Positions 9,179 to 18,928 of a DNA stretch of 64,000 bases are shown here, piece after piece. The position numbers and the translations under genes are program-made. The notes beneath the pieces were generated by a model that was not told the DNA's origin, did no database searches, and saw only the letters and a list, made by a program, of their open reading frames with translations. This stretch comes from Oscillospiraceae bacterium (GTDB lineage: Bacteria; Bacillota; Clostridia; Oscillospirales; Ruminococcaceae), in assembly GCA_017427265.1 (NCBI GenBank), contig JAFRTG010000021.1:248001-312000 (forward strand), in the 5' to 3' direction. Every line of letters starts with the position of its first letter. Within the stretch, counting starts at the first letter, position 1.

Positions 9179-9234
9179 AAAATGGTGAATAGAAAAGGTA
9201 CGTTTTTTCGCGTCCTTTGCTATTCACCATTTTT
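9179..9234. terminator. Bidirectional terminator between convergent genes
   Basis: AAAATGGTGAATAG plus AAAGG on the left pairs with CCTTTGCTATTCACCATTTT on the right (9214-9234), with A-runs before and T-runs after. It serves the plus-strand membrane protein ending at 9147 and the minus-strand operon ending at 9268. Confidence 0.85.
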
Positions 9235-9267
9235 AGTTTTATCTTCGCATTTTTGCAGCGTGATGCC

Positions 9268-10149
9268 TTATTCTGCGGTGACAGCGCCGTAGCAGTGCGG
9301 ACGGCGGTCACGGAAGAGACCCCAGTCGAGCTTGCCCTGTGCAATCGCATCAAGATCATAGGTATGCAGAATGACGGCCTCGGATTCGCGGTCAGCCTGT
9401 ACGGCGATTGCGCCGGTCTCGGTCGTCAGGAAGGACGAGCCGTAAAATCGCAGCGCGGATTCCTGCATGCCGTTTTCGGGACAGGGGGTGACCGTTTCCA
9501 GTCCGACGCGGTTTGCAGCAATCACCGGCGTCATATTACAGGCCGCGTGCCCCTGCATACAGGTCTGCCAGTGCGGTTCGCTGTCCGTTTCGAGAATCGG
9601 CTCTGCACCGATTGCAGTCGGATAGAACAGCAGCTCCGCGCCGTTCAGCACCAGCGAGCGTGCGGTTTCCGGGAACCACTGATCCCAGCAGATGCCGACG
9701 CCGATCGTTGCATAGCGCGTTTTCCATGTCAGAAAACCGGTGTTGCCCGGTGTGAAATAGAACTTTTCCTGATAATAGTGGTCATCCGGGATGTGCGTTT
9801 TGCGGTAGACGCCGAGCAGCGAGCCGTCCGCGTCGATTATCGCAGCAGAGTTGAACAGGCGGTTCCCGTCGCGCTCATAGAAGCTGACCGGCAGCACGAC
9901 CTGCAGCTCCTCTGCAAGCTCCATGCAGCGGCGGACAGCAGGATTCTCTTCCGTTTTCTGCGCAAATGCGTAATAATCATATCTGCGTTCCTGGCAGAAA
10001 TATTGCCGCTCGAACAGCTCCGGCAGCAGAATGATCTGCGCCCCCTCGGCGGCAGCCTTCCGGATTGCGCGTTCTGCGCGGGCAAGGCTTTCGGCCGGAT
10101 CCGGGCTGCACTGCATCTGGACAGCGGCAACGGTTACGGTTCTGCTCAT
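9268..10149 (-). CDS. aguB: N-carbamoylputrescine amidase
   Basis: A 293-residue nitrilase-superfamily amidohydrolase that converts N-carbamoylputrescine to putrescine, CO2 and ammonia. The catalytic triad is visible: Glu44 (LLPELFERQYF), Lys117 (YRKTHIPDD) and Cys154 (GVGICWDQWFPE). The motifs PDDHYYQEKFYFTPG and ICWDQWFPE are typical of AguB rather than of other nitrilase branches. The start overlaps the stop of the unknown gene upstream by 4 bases, making it the last gene of the V-ATPase operon. Agmatine deiminase, its usual partner, is not in the window. Confidence 0.9.
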   Translation of the reverse strand: MSRTVTVAAVQMQCSPDPAESLARAERAIRKAAAEGAQIILLPELFERQYFCQERRYDYYAFAQKTEENPAVRRCMELAEELQVVLPVSFYERDGNRLFNSAAIIDADGSLLGVYRKTHIPDDHYYQEKFYFTPGNTGFLTWKTRYATIGVGICWDQWFPETARSLVLNGAELLFYPTAIGAEPILETDSEPHWQTCMQGHAACNMTPVIAANRVGLETVTPCPENGMQESALRFYGSSFLTTETGAIAVQADRESEAVILHTYDLDAIAQGKLDWGLFRDRRPHCYGAVTAE

Positions 10150-10646
10150 AGGTGATCGCTCCTTTTCTGATAAAATGTAATGGTATAGCCCAGTTCCCCT
10201 TCGATTCCATAGCCGGTTTCAAAGATGAATTCGCGTTCCGGGAACAGCTGCTTCAGACGCTGTCCCCAGTAATGCCGCAGGCAGTCGGTAAAAGCCGTCA
10301 GCACAGCTTCGTCGTCCATCAGCGGCGAATCGGTATACCCGAAAAAACCGCCGACCGACCATGCATTGACCCAGCGCTCCATTGCGGAATGATCGCCGTG
10401 ATACCGCTGCTCCGTCTCGCGGTAAGCAGCTTCGTCAAACGCGGGCGGCAGGATGGCAGTCAGGAACACGCAGTCCCCGAACAGCGTGAAATCCGGCGAG
10501 AAAAAATGTGCTGCTGCGATCATGCCGTCAACGGCACATTTTTCCGGCGCATAGGCAAATAAAGGCAGTGCGCCGCCAATGAATTGCTCACTGAATGCGG
10601 CGCGCTGTTCGGGCGAAATCAGCCCGTTCCATGTTTGATTGTTCAT
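10146..10646 (-). CDS. Hypothetical protein in the V-ATPase/aguB operon
   Basis: A 166-residue soluble protein that I do not recognise. It is rich in aromatic residues, has no signal peptide or membrane segment, and contains an HYWGQRLKQLFPEREF stretch followed by a C-terminal strand region (TGYGIEGELGYTITFYQ). It overlaps atpD upstream and aguB downstream by 4 bases each, so it is translated together with both. A role linked to putrescine metabolism or to the ATPase is possible but unsupported. The tight coupling and normal codon use make it a real gene. Confidence 0.75.
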   Translation of the reverse strand: MNNQTWNGLISPEQRAAFSEQFIGGALPLFAYAPEKCAVDGMIAAAHFFSPDFTLFGDCVFLTAILPPAFDEAAYRETEQRYHGDHSAMERWVNAWSVGGFFGYTDSPLMDDEAVLTAFTDCLRHYWGQRLKQLFPEREFIFETGYGIEGELGYTITFYQKRSDHL

Positions 10647-11257
10647 GATTTTTTTGTGGCCTTGATGATCTTCATGCGGGTGAATTCCTCGCGCTCCTTG
10701 TCCTCCAGTGCATCGGAAATGATGCGGATGATCTCGGAATAGCGGGGAATCAGCACATTTTTCAGCGCGTTTGCACGGCGCTGTGTCGCGGAAATCGCTG
10801 TTGCCAGACGGAATACGCCGTTATCGACCTCAGCGAGCATCAGCGTCATATTCCGCACCTTGGTAAAGGCTGCGTAGGCTTCATCGAGCTGCACATTCGT
10901 ATCCAGAAAGCCGTAGGGGATCTGCTGGCCGATCGCTTCCTCATGGGAGATGATCGGGATTTCGACGCCCATGACGCTTCTGGTTTCCAGCTGAATGCTG
11001 TTGTCGATCGGCACGGCATTTGCAAACCGGCCGATGACTCCGAGCGTGATATTGGCTTCCTGCAGCTCCGTGTATGCAGTTTCGTAGGTTTTCTCAATGG
11101 AGCCGCGAAGCTCCTTTGCGCGGTCAACGAGCTGCATCAGCTCACGGATCAGCACATTGCGCTTGCGATCCATGAGGTCATATCCGAGCTTGGCCAGCGC
11201 CAGAGAGCGCTTTGCCGCCATCAGATTTCCTTTTGTCGGGAATACCTGATTAGCCAT
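10643..11257 (-). CDS. atpD: V-type ATP synthase subunit D
   Basis: A 204-residue central-stalk subunit. The N-terminus NQVFPTKGNLMAAKRSLALAK is characteristic of subunit D, and the long N- and C-terminal helices form the coiled-coil rotor shaft that turns inside the A3B3 head. The start overlaps the subunit B stop region by 8 bases. Gene order B-D matches other bacterial V-type operons. Confidence 0.95.
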   Translation of the reverse strand: MANQVFPTKGNLMAAKRSLALAKLGYDLMDRKRNVLIRELMQLVDRAKELRGSIEKTYETAYTELQEANITLGVIGRFANAVPIDNSIQLETRSVMGVEIPIISHEEAIGQQIPYGFLDTNVQLDEAYAAFTKVRNMTLMLAEVDNGVFRLATAISATQRRANALKNVLIPRYSEIIRIISDALEDKEREEFTRMKIIKATKKS

Positions 11258-12668
11258 TCTGCTCCCTCACCTTCGCAATCAGCGCCTGTGCGGCCTCCGG
11301 ATCGTAATGCTCGTTCAGGACGGTATCGTCCACACGGTCAAGTGCCGATTTCGGCAGCAGTGAAAGCAGCGTCCAGCCGAGATCGAGTGTTTCTTCCATC
11401 GAGCGGTTTTCGGAAAATCCCTGCGAAAGGAAGCATTTTTCAAAGTATTTGCCGAATTCGATGTAATTCTTATCGAGCGCGGAGAGCTCCTCCTCACCGA
11501 TGACGGATGCAAGCGAACGTGCGTCCTGCACCTGTGCATAGGAAGCAAACAGCTGGTTTGCGACCGCGGCGTGATCGGCTCTGGTATAGCCCTCGCCGAT
11601 GCCGTCCTTCATCAGACGGGACAGCGACGGCAGCACGGAGATCGGCGGGTAGACGCCGCCCTGCTCCAGACCTCTGTCCAGAACGATCTGTCCCTCCGTG
11701 ATGTAGCCGGTCAGGTCCGGCACCGGGTGTGTGATATCGTCGTTCGGCATGGTCAGAATCGGGAGCTGCGTCACACTGCCCTCGATGCCTTCGATGATGC
11801 CTGCGCGCTCATAAAGCGAAGCAAGGTCGGAGTAGAGATAGCCGGGGAAGCCTTTTCTGCCGGGAATCTCACCCTTTGAGGACGAGAACTCACGGAGCGC
11901 TTCCGCATAGGCGGTCATATCCGTCATGACAACGAGGATGTGCATGTGCTTTTCATATGCAAGATACTCCGCGGCAGTCAGTGCGCAGCGCGGGGTGATA
12001 ATACGCTCAACGATCGGGTCGTTTGCGAGGTTCAGGAACATGACGACGTTCTGCAGAACACCGCTTTCGGCAAAGCTGCGGCGGAAGTAATCTGCAACGT
12101 CGTTCTGGATGCCCATTGCGGCAAATACGACAGCAAATTCTGCGCCGGAATCCTTTGCAATCCGTGCCTGCTGAACAATCTGCACGGCGAGCTTGTTGTG
12201 GGAAAGACCCGTGCCGGAGAAGATCGGCAGCTTCTGACCGCGGATCAGCGTCATGAGGCAGTCGATTGACGAGATGCCTGTCTGGATGTAGTTGCGCGGA
12301 TACTGCCGGGAGACCGGGTTCAGCGGTGCGCCGTTGATATCCCCGAATTTTTCCGGCATGACCTCGCCGAGTCCGTCGGCCGGGCGGCCTGCACCGGTGA
12401 ACACTCTGCCGAGCAGATCGCCGGAGAGCGGCATTTCCATCGGACGGCCGGTGAACTGTGTGCGGGTATTCGTCAGCGAGAGGCCGTGTGTGCCCTCAAA
12501 AACCTGCAGAATCGCCTTGTCGCCCTCAAGCATGGCGACGCGGCCGGTGCGCTCGGTGCCGTCATCGAGCACGATGCGCGCCATTTCGTCGAACTGTGCG
12601 CCCTCGACATGGTCAAGTACGACCAGCGAACCGCTGATGCTGTGAAGCCCGAAATATTGCAGACTCAT
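11250..12668 (-). CDS. atpB: V-type ATP synthase subunit B
   Basis: A 472-residue regulatory/non-catalytic subunit of the A3B3 head. It carries the conserved N-terminal barrel, the FSGTGLSHNKLAVQIV segment where a canonical P-loop is absent, and the YLYSDLASLYERAG and VTQLPILTMPNDDITHPVPD motifs of the family. Length is normal. Three bases separate it from the atpA stop, and its 3' end overlaps atpD. Confidence 0.96.
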   Translation of the reverse strand: MSLQYFGLHSISGSLVVLDHVEGAQFDEMARIVLDDGTERTGRVAMLEGDKAILQVFEGTHGLSLTNTRTQFTGRPMEMPLSGDLLGRVFTGAGRPADGLGEVMPEKFGDINGAPLNPVSRQYPRNYIQTGISSIDCLMTLIRGQKLPIFSGTGLSHNKLAVQIVQQARIAKDSGAEFAVVFAAMGIQNDVADYFRRSFAESGVLQNVVMFLNLANDPIVERIITPRCALTAAEYLAYEKHMHILVVMTDMTAYAEALREFSSSKGEIPGRKGFPGYLYSDLASLYERAGIIEGIEGSVTQLPILTMPNDDITHPVPDLTGYITEGQIVLDRGLEQGGVYPPISVLPSLSRLMKDGIGEGYTRADHAAVANQLFASYAQVQDARSLASVIGEEELSALDKNYIEFGKYFEKCFLSQGFSENRSMEETLDLGWTLLSLLPKSALDRVDDTVLNEHYDPEAAQALIAKVREQNG

Positions 12669-12671
12669 GGG

Positions 12672-14447
12672 TTACAGCACCTCCTTTTTCTGTGTGCGCA
12701 GCGCGTCGAGCATTCCGTCGATCTGCTGCGTGAGCGTATCAAAGCGCTCCAGCTGCCGGTTCGGGATATCGTATTTGACCTTGATGACCAGCTCCATGAC
12801 GCCGCTTTCGCGGATTGCGTTCAGGTCAACATGCTCTGCGAGCAGCTCCTTTGTGCGCTGGTAGACATGCAGGATGAGCTCCATCATGCGGAACTGCTTG
12901 TCAAGCGGGACATAGGTGTCCTCTGCGTGATAAGCATTCTGCTGCAGAAAGCCGACGCGGATCAGGCGGGCGATCTCAATGATGAGCTTCTGGTCGTCCG
13001 GAAGCACATCGGAGCCGATCAGACGCACGATGTCCATCAGCGACTGCTCCTCTTTCAGCAGCGCACTGATCTGCGTGCGGTACTCATTGAACTTGGGATC
13101 GACCTTTGTTTCATAATAATTTGCAAGGTCATCGAGATACTCGCTGTAGCTCATGTTCCAGTTGATTGCCGGATAGTGGCGGGCGTAAGCGAGTGCCTTG
13201 TCCAGTCCCCAGAAGCAGCGGACAAAGCGGCGGGTATTCTGCGTGACAGGCTCAGAGAAGTCGGAGCCCTGCGGCGAAACTGCGCCGATGACCGTGACGC
13301 TGCCCTCTCTGCCGTTGAGTGTTTCGTAGGCGCCTGTGCGCTCATAAAACTCGGAGAGTCGGGAGGGCAGATAGGCCGGATAGCCTTCTTCTGCGGGCAT
13401 TTCTTCCAGACGGCCGGAGATCTCACGCAGCGCTTCCGCCCAGCGGGAGGTCGAGTCGGCCATGATCGCAATATGATAGCCCATATCGCGGTAGTATTCA
13501 GCAAGGGTGATGCCGGTGTAAATGGACGCTTCACGCGCAGCAACCGGCATATTGGAAGTGTTGGCGATCAGCACGGTGCGCTCCATCAGGGATTTGCCCG
13601 TGCGGGGATCCTTCAAAGCGGTGAATTCTTCAAGCACCTGCGTCATTTCGTTGCCGCGCTCGCCGCAGCCGATATAAACGATGATATCGGCATCGCACCA
13701 CTTTGCGATCTGGTGCTGCGTCATGGTCTTGCCGGTACCAAAGCCGCCCGGAATGGCTGCTGTGCCGCCTCTTGCGATCGGGAACAGCGTATCCAGCACA
13801 CGCTGGCCGGTAATCATCGGGCGGGACGGCGCAAGGCGCTTTGCCGCGGGTCTTGCGCGGCGGATCGGCCACTTCTGGCAGAGCGTCAGCGAATGAACTC
13901 TGCCGGCGGCATCCTCAAGGCGGATGATCTCCTCATTGATCTTATGCTTGCCGTCCTTGGCCGCAAAGATGACCTTGCCGGAAAGATTCGGCGGCACCAT
14001 GCAAAGGTGCAGGATCGCAGATGTCTCCGGGCAGGAGGCATAGGCCTCTCCGGGCTGCATCATCGTGCCGACCTTGACCTTCACGGTCACGTCGTATTCC
14101 TTTTCGGTATCGAGAATCGGCACATCGAGACCGTCCCCGATGAACGCACCGGAAGCAGATTCCAGCGCACGGAGCGGCCGCTCGATGCCGTCGAAGATAT
14201 TGGTCAGAATGCCGGGGCCGAGTGTGACGGACATCGGCGCACCGGTCGGCTCGACCGGCTCACCGGTCTGCAAACCGGAGGTGCTCTCGTAGACCTGGAT
14301 GGTCGTTTCGGTATCGGTCAGGCCGATGACCTCGCCGATCAGGCGGCGGTTGCCGACATAGACCATTTCCATCATGGAGAACACATTTGTATTCCGGATT
14401 TTGACAACAGGGCCGTTGACGCTGTAAATAACAGGCTGCTGCATCAT
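12672..14447 (-). CDS. atpA: V-type ATP synthase catalytic subunit A
   Basis: A 591-residue catalytic subunit. The Walker A motif is [11 protein letters not shown] within [11 protein letters not shown], the non-homologous region specific to V/A-type A subunits is present, and [22 protein letters not shown] is the nucleotide-binding signature (shown here only to identify the site). It hydrolyses or makes ATP at the A/B interface. The start overlaps atpE by 4 bases. Confidence 0.96.
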   Translation of the reverse strand: MMQQPVIYSVNGPVVKIRNTNVFSMMEMVYVGNRRLIGEVIGLTDTETTIQVYESTSGLQTGEPVEPTGAPMSVTLGPGILTNIFDGIERPLRALESASGAFIGDGLDVPILDTEKEYDVTVKVKVGTMMQPGEAYASCPETSAILHLCMVPPNLSGKVIFAAKDGKHKINEEIIRLEDAAGRVHSLTLCQKWPIRRARPAAKRLAPSRPMITGQRVLDTLFPIARGGTAAIPGGFGTGKTMTQHQIAKWCDADIIVYIGCGERGNEMTQVLEEFTALKDPRTGKSLMERTVLIANTSNMPVAAREASIYTGITLAEYYRDMGYHIAIMADSTSRWAEALREISGRLEEMPAEEGYPAYLPSRLSEFYERTGAYETLNGREGSVTVIGAVSPQGSDFSEPVTQNTRRFVRCFWGLDKALAYARHYPAINWNMSYSEYLDDLANYYETKVDPKFNEYRTQISALLKEEQSLMDIVRLIGSDVLPDDQKLIIEIARLIRVGFLQQNAYHAEDTYVPLDKQFRMMELILHVYQRTKELLAEHVDLNAIRESGVMELVIKVKYDIPNRQLERFDTLTQQIDGMLDALRTQKKEVL

Positions 14448-15034
14448 TCGTTCCCCCCGTCGATTTTATGATTGCGGTAAAAATTGCGCAGCTGCTCGGA
14501 ATATGCTTCATCAAGCGTATGATTCCTGCAGCGGCGTCCGTCGGCTGAAAGGACGGAAAGTCCGCCGAGCAGAATGCTCTTGTCCGCACGGAAGCTGACC
14601 GTATCCGGCACAGCCTTTGCAAGCTGCTCCTGAAGCGGCATGTCTGCTTCACGCAGCAGAACGGTTGCGTGTTCATCCGGCTTGTTCTGTTCCAGCAGCC
14701 GGATCAGCCACGGCAGATAGTCAGCAGAAGCGGTGAAGGCGGAGAGCTTTTCGCGCAGCGCAGCAAACAGCTCCATCAGGAGCGACTGTCTGCGGCTGAG
14801 CAGCGCGGTTTTTCCGCGGTAGCCGACCTGCGACATGCGTTTCTGATATTTTGCAGTGATTTTGGATTTAGCCGCAGCAAGGGTATGCTCCGAATCAGCC
14901 TTGGCGCGTGCCTCGGCATCGCGCAGAATCTGCTCAGCTTCCAGCTGCGCCTCCTGCTCAGCCTCCGCGATTTCGGAATCCGTGCTGTGATTGACAGCCT
15001 CCATAAACTGCATGAGTTTCTGATTTGCGTCCAT
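14444..15034 (-). CDS. atpE: V-type ATP synthase subunit E (peripheral stalk)
   Basis: A 196-residue protein whose N-terminal half (about residues 15-90) is a long Ala/Glu-rich helix and whose C-terminal half is globular, as in subunit E. Together with the G/H-type protein encoded at the front of the operon it would form the peripheral stalk. Sequence conservation in this subunit is low, so the call leans on position between F and A and on the helix-plus-globule pattern. Confidence 0.85.
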   Translation of the reverse strand: MDANQKLMQFMEAVNHSTDSEIAEAEQEAQLEAEQILRDAEARAKADSEHTLAAAKSKITAKYQKRMSQVGYRGKTALLSRRQSLLMELFAALREKLSAFTASADYLPWLIRLLEQNKPDEHATVLLREADMPLQEQLAKAVPDTVSFRADKSILLGGLSVLSADGRRCRNHTLDEAYSEQLRNFYRNHKIDGGNE

Positions 15035-15104
15035 TTCTCAAACCAATCCTTATAACAAGTGTACGGAACAAAGACGTTTGTCCCTGTGCCGTACACAAAG
15101 CATT

Positions 15105-15413
15105 TCAAATGTGGATGCCGACGGTCTCTGCCAGATAGCGGGAGATCGCTGCGGTCATATCCGGCGTGCCGTGGCGGTCCGGAATGATGACAATCAGCGG
15201 CATTGTCACATGTGTTTTCAGTTCCAGCACCTCTGCTTCACAGAGGGCGGCGAGTTTTTCGGTTATGAGGACAACTGCGACATCCTCTGCGTGCATGGCC
15301 TGACTGATGGCCGGGAGCGCTTCCTCGCGGGTATGTGCGATGACGCCCTCCACACCTGCCAGCCGCATTCCCATCAGCGTATCGCTGTTGTCGCTGATTA
15401 AACGGCAGCGCAT
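15105..15413 (-). CDS. atpF: V-type ATP synthase subunit F
   Basis: A 102-residue Rossmann-like central-stalk subunit. The pattern RLISDNSDTLMGMRLAGVEG, an ITEKLA segment and an acidic-hydrophobic core match small subunit F proteins. The first base of its start codon (15413) is shared with the end of the subunit K gene. Seventy bases with no clear terminator separate it from atpE. Confidence 0.9.
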   Translation of the reverse strand: MRCRLISDNSDTLMGMRLAGVEGVIAHTREEALPAISQAMHAEDVAVVLITEKLAALCEAEVLELKTHVTMPLIVIIPDRHGTPDMTAAISRYLAETVGIHI

Positions 15414-15862
15414 CAGAGCTTGGAGAGGATCATGATTGCAATCAGCGTACCGTAGATTGCAACACCTTCGCCCAGAGCAACGAAGATCAGCGCCTTTGCA
15501 AAGGACTTCGGTTCCTCGGCGAGGGCACCGATTGCAGCCGGAGCAGCATGGCCGACGGCGATGCCGCAGCCGATGGAGCCGACGCCGACAGCGAGTGCAG
15601 CAGCCAGATAGCCGAGACCTGCAGCGGAATTTGCAGCAGTAGCAGCAGCCTCAGTTGCTTCCGCAGCGGATACAAAGCCGCCGATCGGCAGTGCGATGGC
15701 ACAGAGCATCACGGCGCCGAATGCGCAGAGGTTCGTAATCATGGCACGGCGCATGGATCTGCCGTCCTTCTTTTTGGTGATTGCCGCGTAGACCGGCAGT
15801 GCAAGCAGCGCTGTAATCAGCAGCGGCAGCAGAATCAGCTCCAGAACTTCAAAAACAGACAT
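15413..15862 (-). CDS. ntpK: V-type ATP synthase subunit K (rotor c-subunit)
   Basis: A 149-residue membrane protein with about four helices: an N-terminal one (3-26), one after the basic KKKDGRSMRR loop (45-65) and a hairpin (80-107 and 122-147). The ion-binding Glu lies in the last helix (ALGEGVAIYG). The Gln that helps define sodium sites in some relatives is not evident in the preceding helix, which reads SIGCGIAVG, so sodium versus proton coupling is undecided. The first hairpin has no second acidic site. Confidence 0.9.
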   Translation of the reverse strand: MSVFEVLELILLPLLITALLALPVYAAITKKKDGRSMRRAMITNLCAFGAVMLCAIALPIGGFVSAAEATEAAATAANSAAGLGYLAAALAVGVGSIGCGIAVGHAAPAAIGALAEEPKSFAKALIFVALGEGVAIYGTLIAIMILSKL

Positions 15863-15881
15863 GGTAGTTACCTCCTGAAAA

Positions 15882-17849
15882 TTATGCTTTTGCAGTCTGC
15901 TCAGACTGCTTCATTTCGGAAAAATCATCAAAGCTGACGGAAATCGGCGTAAAGGGCTTGCCGTCGCCGTCGTAGCAGCGGGAGAAGATCTCGTAGAATT
16001 CCAGACGCAGCACCTGAATGCCGACGATCAGGCCTTCCAGACACATGACGAACAGGTTGCCGATCACGACCGTGATCCACGATTTGTGATCGCCGCCGAT
16101 CATATCTGCGAGCGTCATAACAACGCCCATCAGGCCGGCATGGGAGAAGACGAAGCCGCCCACACGGATAAACGAAATCGTATTCGAGGTGTAGCCGATC
16201 AGGAACTCAAAGCACTCAAAGAAGTTCGATGCGAAGAAGTCCGCAATGCCTTCGGATTCATAGCGCTTGTGCGCCATAAAGTGACCGAGCGGTTCGCGGA
16301 AGAACATCAGCAGGAGCGTCACGACGATGACGGCGACTGCCGCGCCCTTCGGGATCAGCTGCTTGCCGGTCACGATGCCGCCGATCAGCAGCAGTACGCT
16401 GATAAAGAACAGCAGGCCGGCAATGCCGTTGCTGCCGAATACGCTCTCTTCAAAGTTGCGGCGGCGGAACTTCACAATGATATTGATGAGCATTGAGATG
16501 ATGATGATTGCCGCGCCGAGGCCGACCGCACCGAAGATGATGACGTTTGTGTTTTCCATCGCCTTGAGCGGCAGGAAGGGAATCCCGGTCTTTTCCCAGA
16601 ACGGGTCGAGCGCTTCTTCAAAGCCGAACACCGAGCCGTACAGCGTGCCGAAGATTGCACTGGATACGCCGATGCGCGCCATGATGCCGCCGAGGGCGAA
16701 TCCTTTTTTCTTTTCCAGGAACAGGCCGATCAGTGCGAGCACGATGCCCTGTCCCAGATCGCCGAACATGATGCCGAACAGCAGCGTATAGGTAATGGCC
16801 ACGAAGGTTGTCGGGTTGTAGCCGCTGTAATTCGGCAGGCCGTACATTTCCACGAACATGGAGAACGGCTTGGAAAACCATCCGTTTTTCAGGCGGACCG
16901 GCGGCTGCACCTTGGAATCGGCCCACGGTGCCTCGTAGGTGACGCTCAGCTCCGGCACCTTATTGATGATCTGCTTGAAGCGCTCCTTTTCGGAGGCCGG
17001 AACATAGCCCATCAGGCTGAATTTGTCCTTCATCAGAATGCACTGGGAACGCAGCTTGTAAACTTCGCTTTCATATTTTGCGAAGCGGTACATTTTTGCG
17101 AGTTGTTCTTCCTCTGTACTGAGAATGCTGCTTTCTTCCTTTTCGAGCTCTGCAAGCCTTGCCTTCTGTTCGGTCAGCTTGATCTGCAGATTTGCAAGCG
17201 CTTCCTCCGGCGTACCGGACAGATCGGACGGCAGCTCATAGCGCTCAAAGAGCAGTCCCTTCATGATTGCATCCGCAGAAAGGATGCGGTCTTTCGTTGC
17301 AAAGTAGAAGCCCCACACATATTCATGCGCGGTGTGATAATCCTGGAAAATGAATCCGGAATCGCTGTAAAAATCGAGCTTCTGGACATTTTCCTCCGGC
17401 ATTCTGCCGAAGCGGTAAAGAATGTGCTTGCATTTGGTCAGATCACCGAGGTCGAGCTCCGCACGCTGCAGATTTTTCAGATGGATCGCAGCACTTTCGT
17501 AATCTGTCACCTGTTTGCGTACCGATTCGGTCTCTTCACGGACGGCCTTCAGCTTGCCGGAGATTCGCTCGGTTTCAGAAAGAATCTGCTCCGGCGTGAA
17601 TTCAGCGGGCAGCGGCTTGCCGTTCGGATCAATTTTGATCTGCCGCAGGTCGAGCTCCAGCAGTGCCTTCAGCGGTTCGGCATAGGGGTTTGTCCCGCTG
17701 TGAACGCTGCCGGAATCCTCTGTGCTGCCGAGCAGTTTTGCGGCATTTTCAATGTGAAACACCTTGCTCTGCAGACAGGCGGTAATGGCTTCGTTAAGCT
17801 GCGGGAGATCACCGGCTATGCTGACCAGCTCCAGCTTTTCAATGGACAA
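15882..17849 (-). CDS. ntpI: V-type ATP synthase subunit I (stator a-subunit)
   Basis: A 655-residue subunit with a long soluble N-terminal half containing coiled-coil stretches (about residues 95-130 and 230-260) and a C-terminal half with seven to eight membrane helices from about residue 350. The segments PTTFVAITYTLLFGIMFGD and SNTISFIRVGGFVFSHAG are conserved, and the Arg in FIRVG is the residue expected to face the rotor glutamate. Position between subunits C and K is standard. Confidence 0.95.
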   Translation of the reverse strand: MSIEKLELVSIAGDLPQLNEAITACLQSKVFHIENAAKLLGSTEDSGSVHSGTNPYAEPLKALLELDLRQIKIDPNGKPLPAEFTPEQILSETERISGKLKAVREETESVRKQVTDYESAAIHLKNLQRAELDLGDLTKCKHILYRFGRMPEENVQKLDFYSDSGFIFQDYHTAHEYVWGFYFATKDRILSADAIMKGLLFERYELPSDLSGTPEEALANLQIKLTEQKARLAELEKEESSILSTEEEQLAKMYRFAKYESEVYKLRSQCILMKDKFSLMGYVPASEKERFKQIINKVPELSVTYEAPWADSKVQPPVRLKNGWFSKPFSMFVEMYGLPNYSGYNPTTFVAITYTLLFGIMFGDLGQGIVLALIGLFLEKKKGFALGGIMARIGVSSAIFGTLYGSVFGFEEALDPFWEKTGIPFLPLKAMENTNVIIFGAVGLGAAIIIISMLINIIVKFRRRNFEESVFGSNGIAGLLFFISVLLLIGGIVTGKQLIPKGAAVAVIVVTLLLMFFREPLGHFMAHKRYESEGIADFFASNFFECFEFLIGYTSNTISFIRVGGFVFSHAGLMGVVMTLADMIGGDHKSWITVVIGNLFVMCLEGLIVGIQVLRLEFYEIFSRCYDGDGKPFTPISVSFDDFSEMKQSEQTAKA

Positions 17850-17864
17850 GATAACACCTCCCGG

Positions 17865-18923
17865 TCAGTTCAGCTCTCCGATGAGGAGAGACTGTATATA
17901 CGATACGGGTTTTTCGTATCGGATACCTTCGATAATGGTAATGAGGTTCCGCACCTCGATATGATAGAGGACATGCACCGCATAGAGACTGACGGCGGCA
18001 TGTGCGGAAAAATGCAGTGCAGTGCGCGCGCTTTTCCAGCGCAGTGTCTGGAACATGTATTCCAGCCGGACGGATTCCGGCGCACCGGCGGTATTGATTC
18101 CGTCCATCATTCTGCCGTAGCGTGTCCGGTGCAGCACCTCAATGAATGCGGCAAGATCGGGAGCTGCATAGAGCTGCTCGCAGTACCGTTTGGGGAGACA
18201 GCCGGGAATCGGCAGCATCATTTCCCGCAGGGTTTCCTCGTCTGCGGAAAAGATCCGCTTGAGCCGGTAGGCATTGATGAGATTGATGAGGTCAATCTGT
18301 TCGCCGATCAGCTCCTTGAGCGCCTTGAGGTCGTCGCCGCGGACGGTTTCCTCTGCTTCCCTGAGAATGCGCTCCAGACAGCAGGCGCGCAGACCGATTT
18401 CGCAGGCGGAATAATTTTTGATGAGATCGCCCTTTTTGCTGAACTTTTTCACGACAGCGGCATAGGGCGTGCTGGCCAGCGCTTCGATGATCTCATCGGT
18501 CGATTCCGCACGCGCGAGCTTTTCCTGCGAAAAGCTGAGGTACGGGCCGAGCCACGCGTCCATTGCGGAGATATATGCTTCCGGACCGCTGGGAATCAGC
18601 TGAATTTTCTTAATCAGCTCGCGGATCTCGTAGTCATAGATAAAGAAACGGAAGAACGGCGTATTGCGCAGGTTTTCGAGACTGCAGAAGTGCAGGCACT
18701 GCGTGAACAGATTGCGCTGCAGCAGCATTTCCAGATAGCCGCGGTGCGTATAGGCCGGTTCCAGTCCCTGCAGCAGCTCGCCGTAGGTCTTGGTTTCCTT
18801 CAGGAACGCAACGACCTCCGCGACCGAATGCATATTCATCAGATCGCGGTAATCGGCAGGCATCAGCCGCTGACCGTAGGCAGAGCGGATGGCCGCTGCA
18901 GTTGCGGGATAATTGTTCTGCAT
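17865..18923 (-). CDS. atpC: V-type ATP synthase subunit C
   Basis: A 352-residue helical socket protein that couples the rotor ring to the central stalk. The N-terminal region with ATAAAIRSAYGQRLMPADYRD and the conserved EVRNLITIIEGIRY near the C-terminus fit bacterial subunit C. It lies 15 bases before ntpI and 5 bases after the G/H-type gene. Confidence 0.92.
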   Translation of the reverse strand: MQNNYPATAAAIRSAYGQRLMPADYRDLMNMHSVAEVVAFLKETKTYGELLQGLEPAYTHRGYLEMLLQRNLFTQCLHFCSLENLRNTPFFRFFIYDYEIRELIKKIQLIPSGPEAYISAMDAWLGPYLSFSQEKLARAESTDEIIEALASTPYAAVVKKFSKKGDLIKNYSACEIGLRACCLERILREAEETVRGDDLKALKELIGEQIDLINLINAYRLKRIFSADEETLREMMLPIPGCLPKRYCEQLYAAPDLAAFIEVLHRTRYGRMMDGINTAGAPESVRLEYMFQTLRWKSARTALHFSAHAAVSLYAVHVLYHIEVRNLITIIEGIRYEKPVSYIQSLLIGELN

Positions 18924-18928
18924 AGGCT

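Noticed and set aside
12486-14471. 661-codon plus-strand open frame opposite atpA
   Set aside because: It is fully antisense to a conserved ATPase subunit, with no recognisable domain or ribosome binding site.
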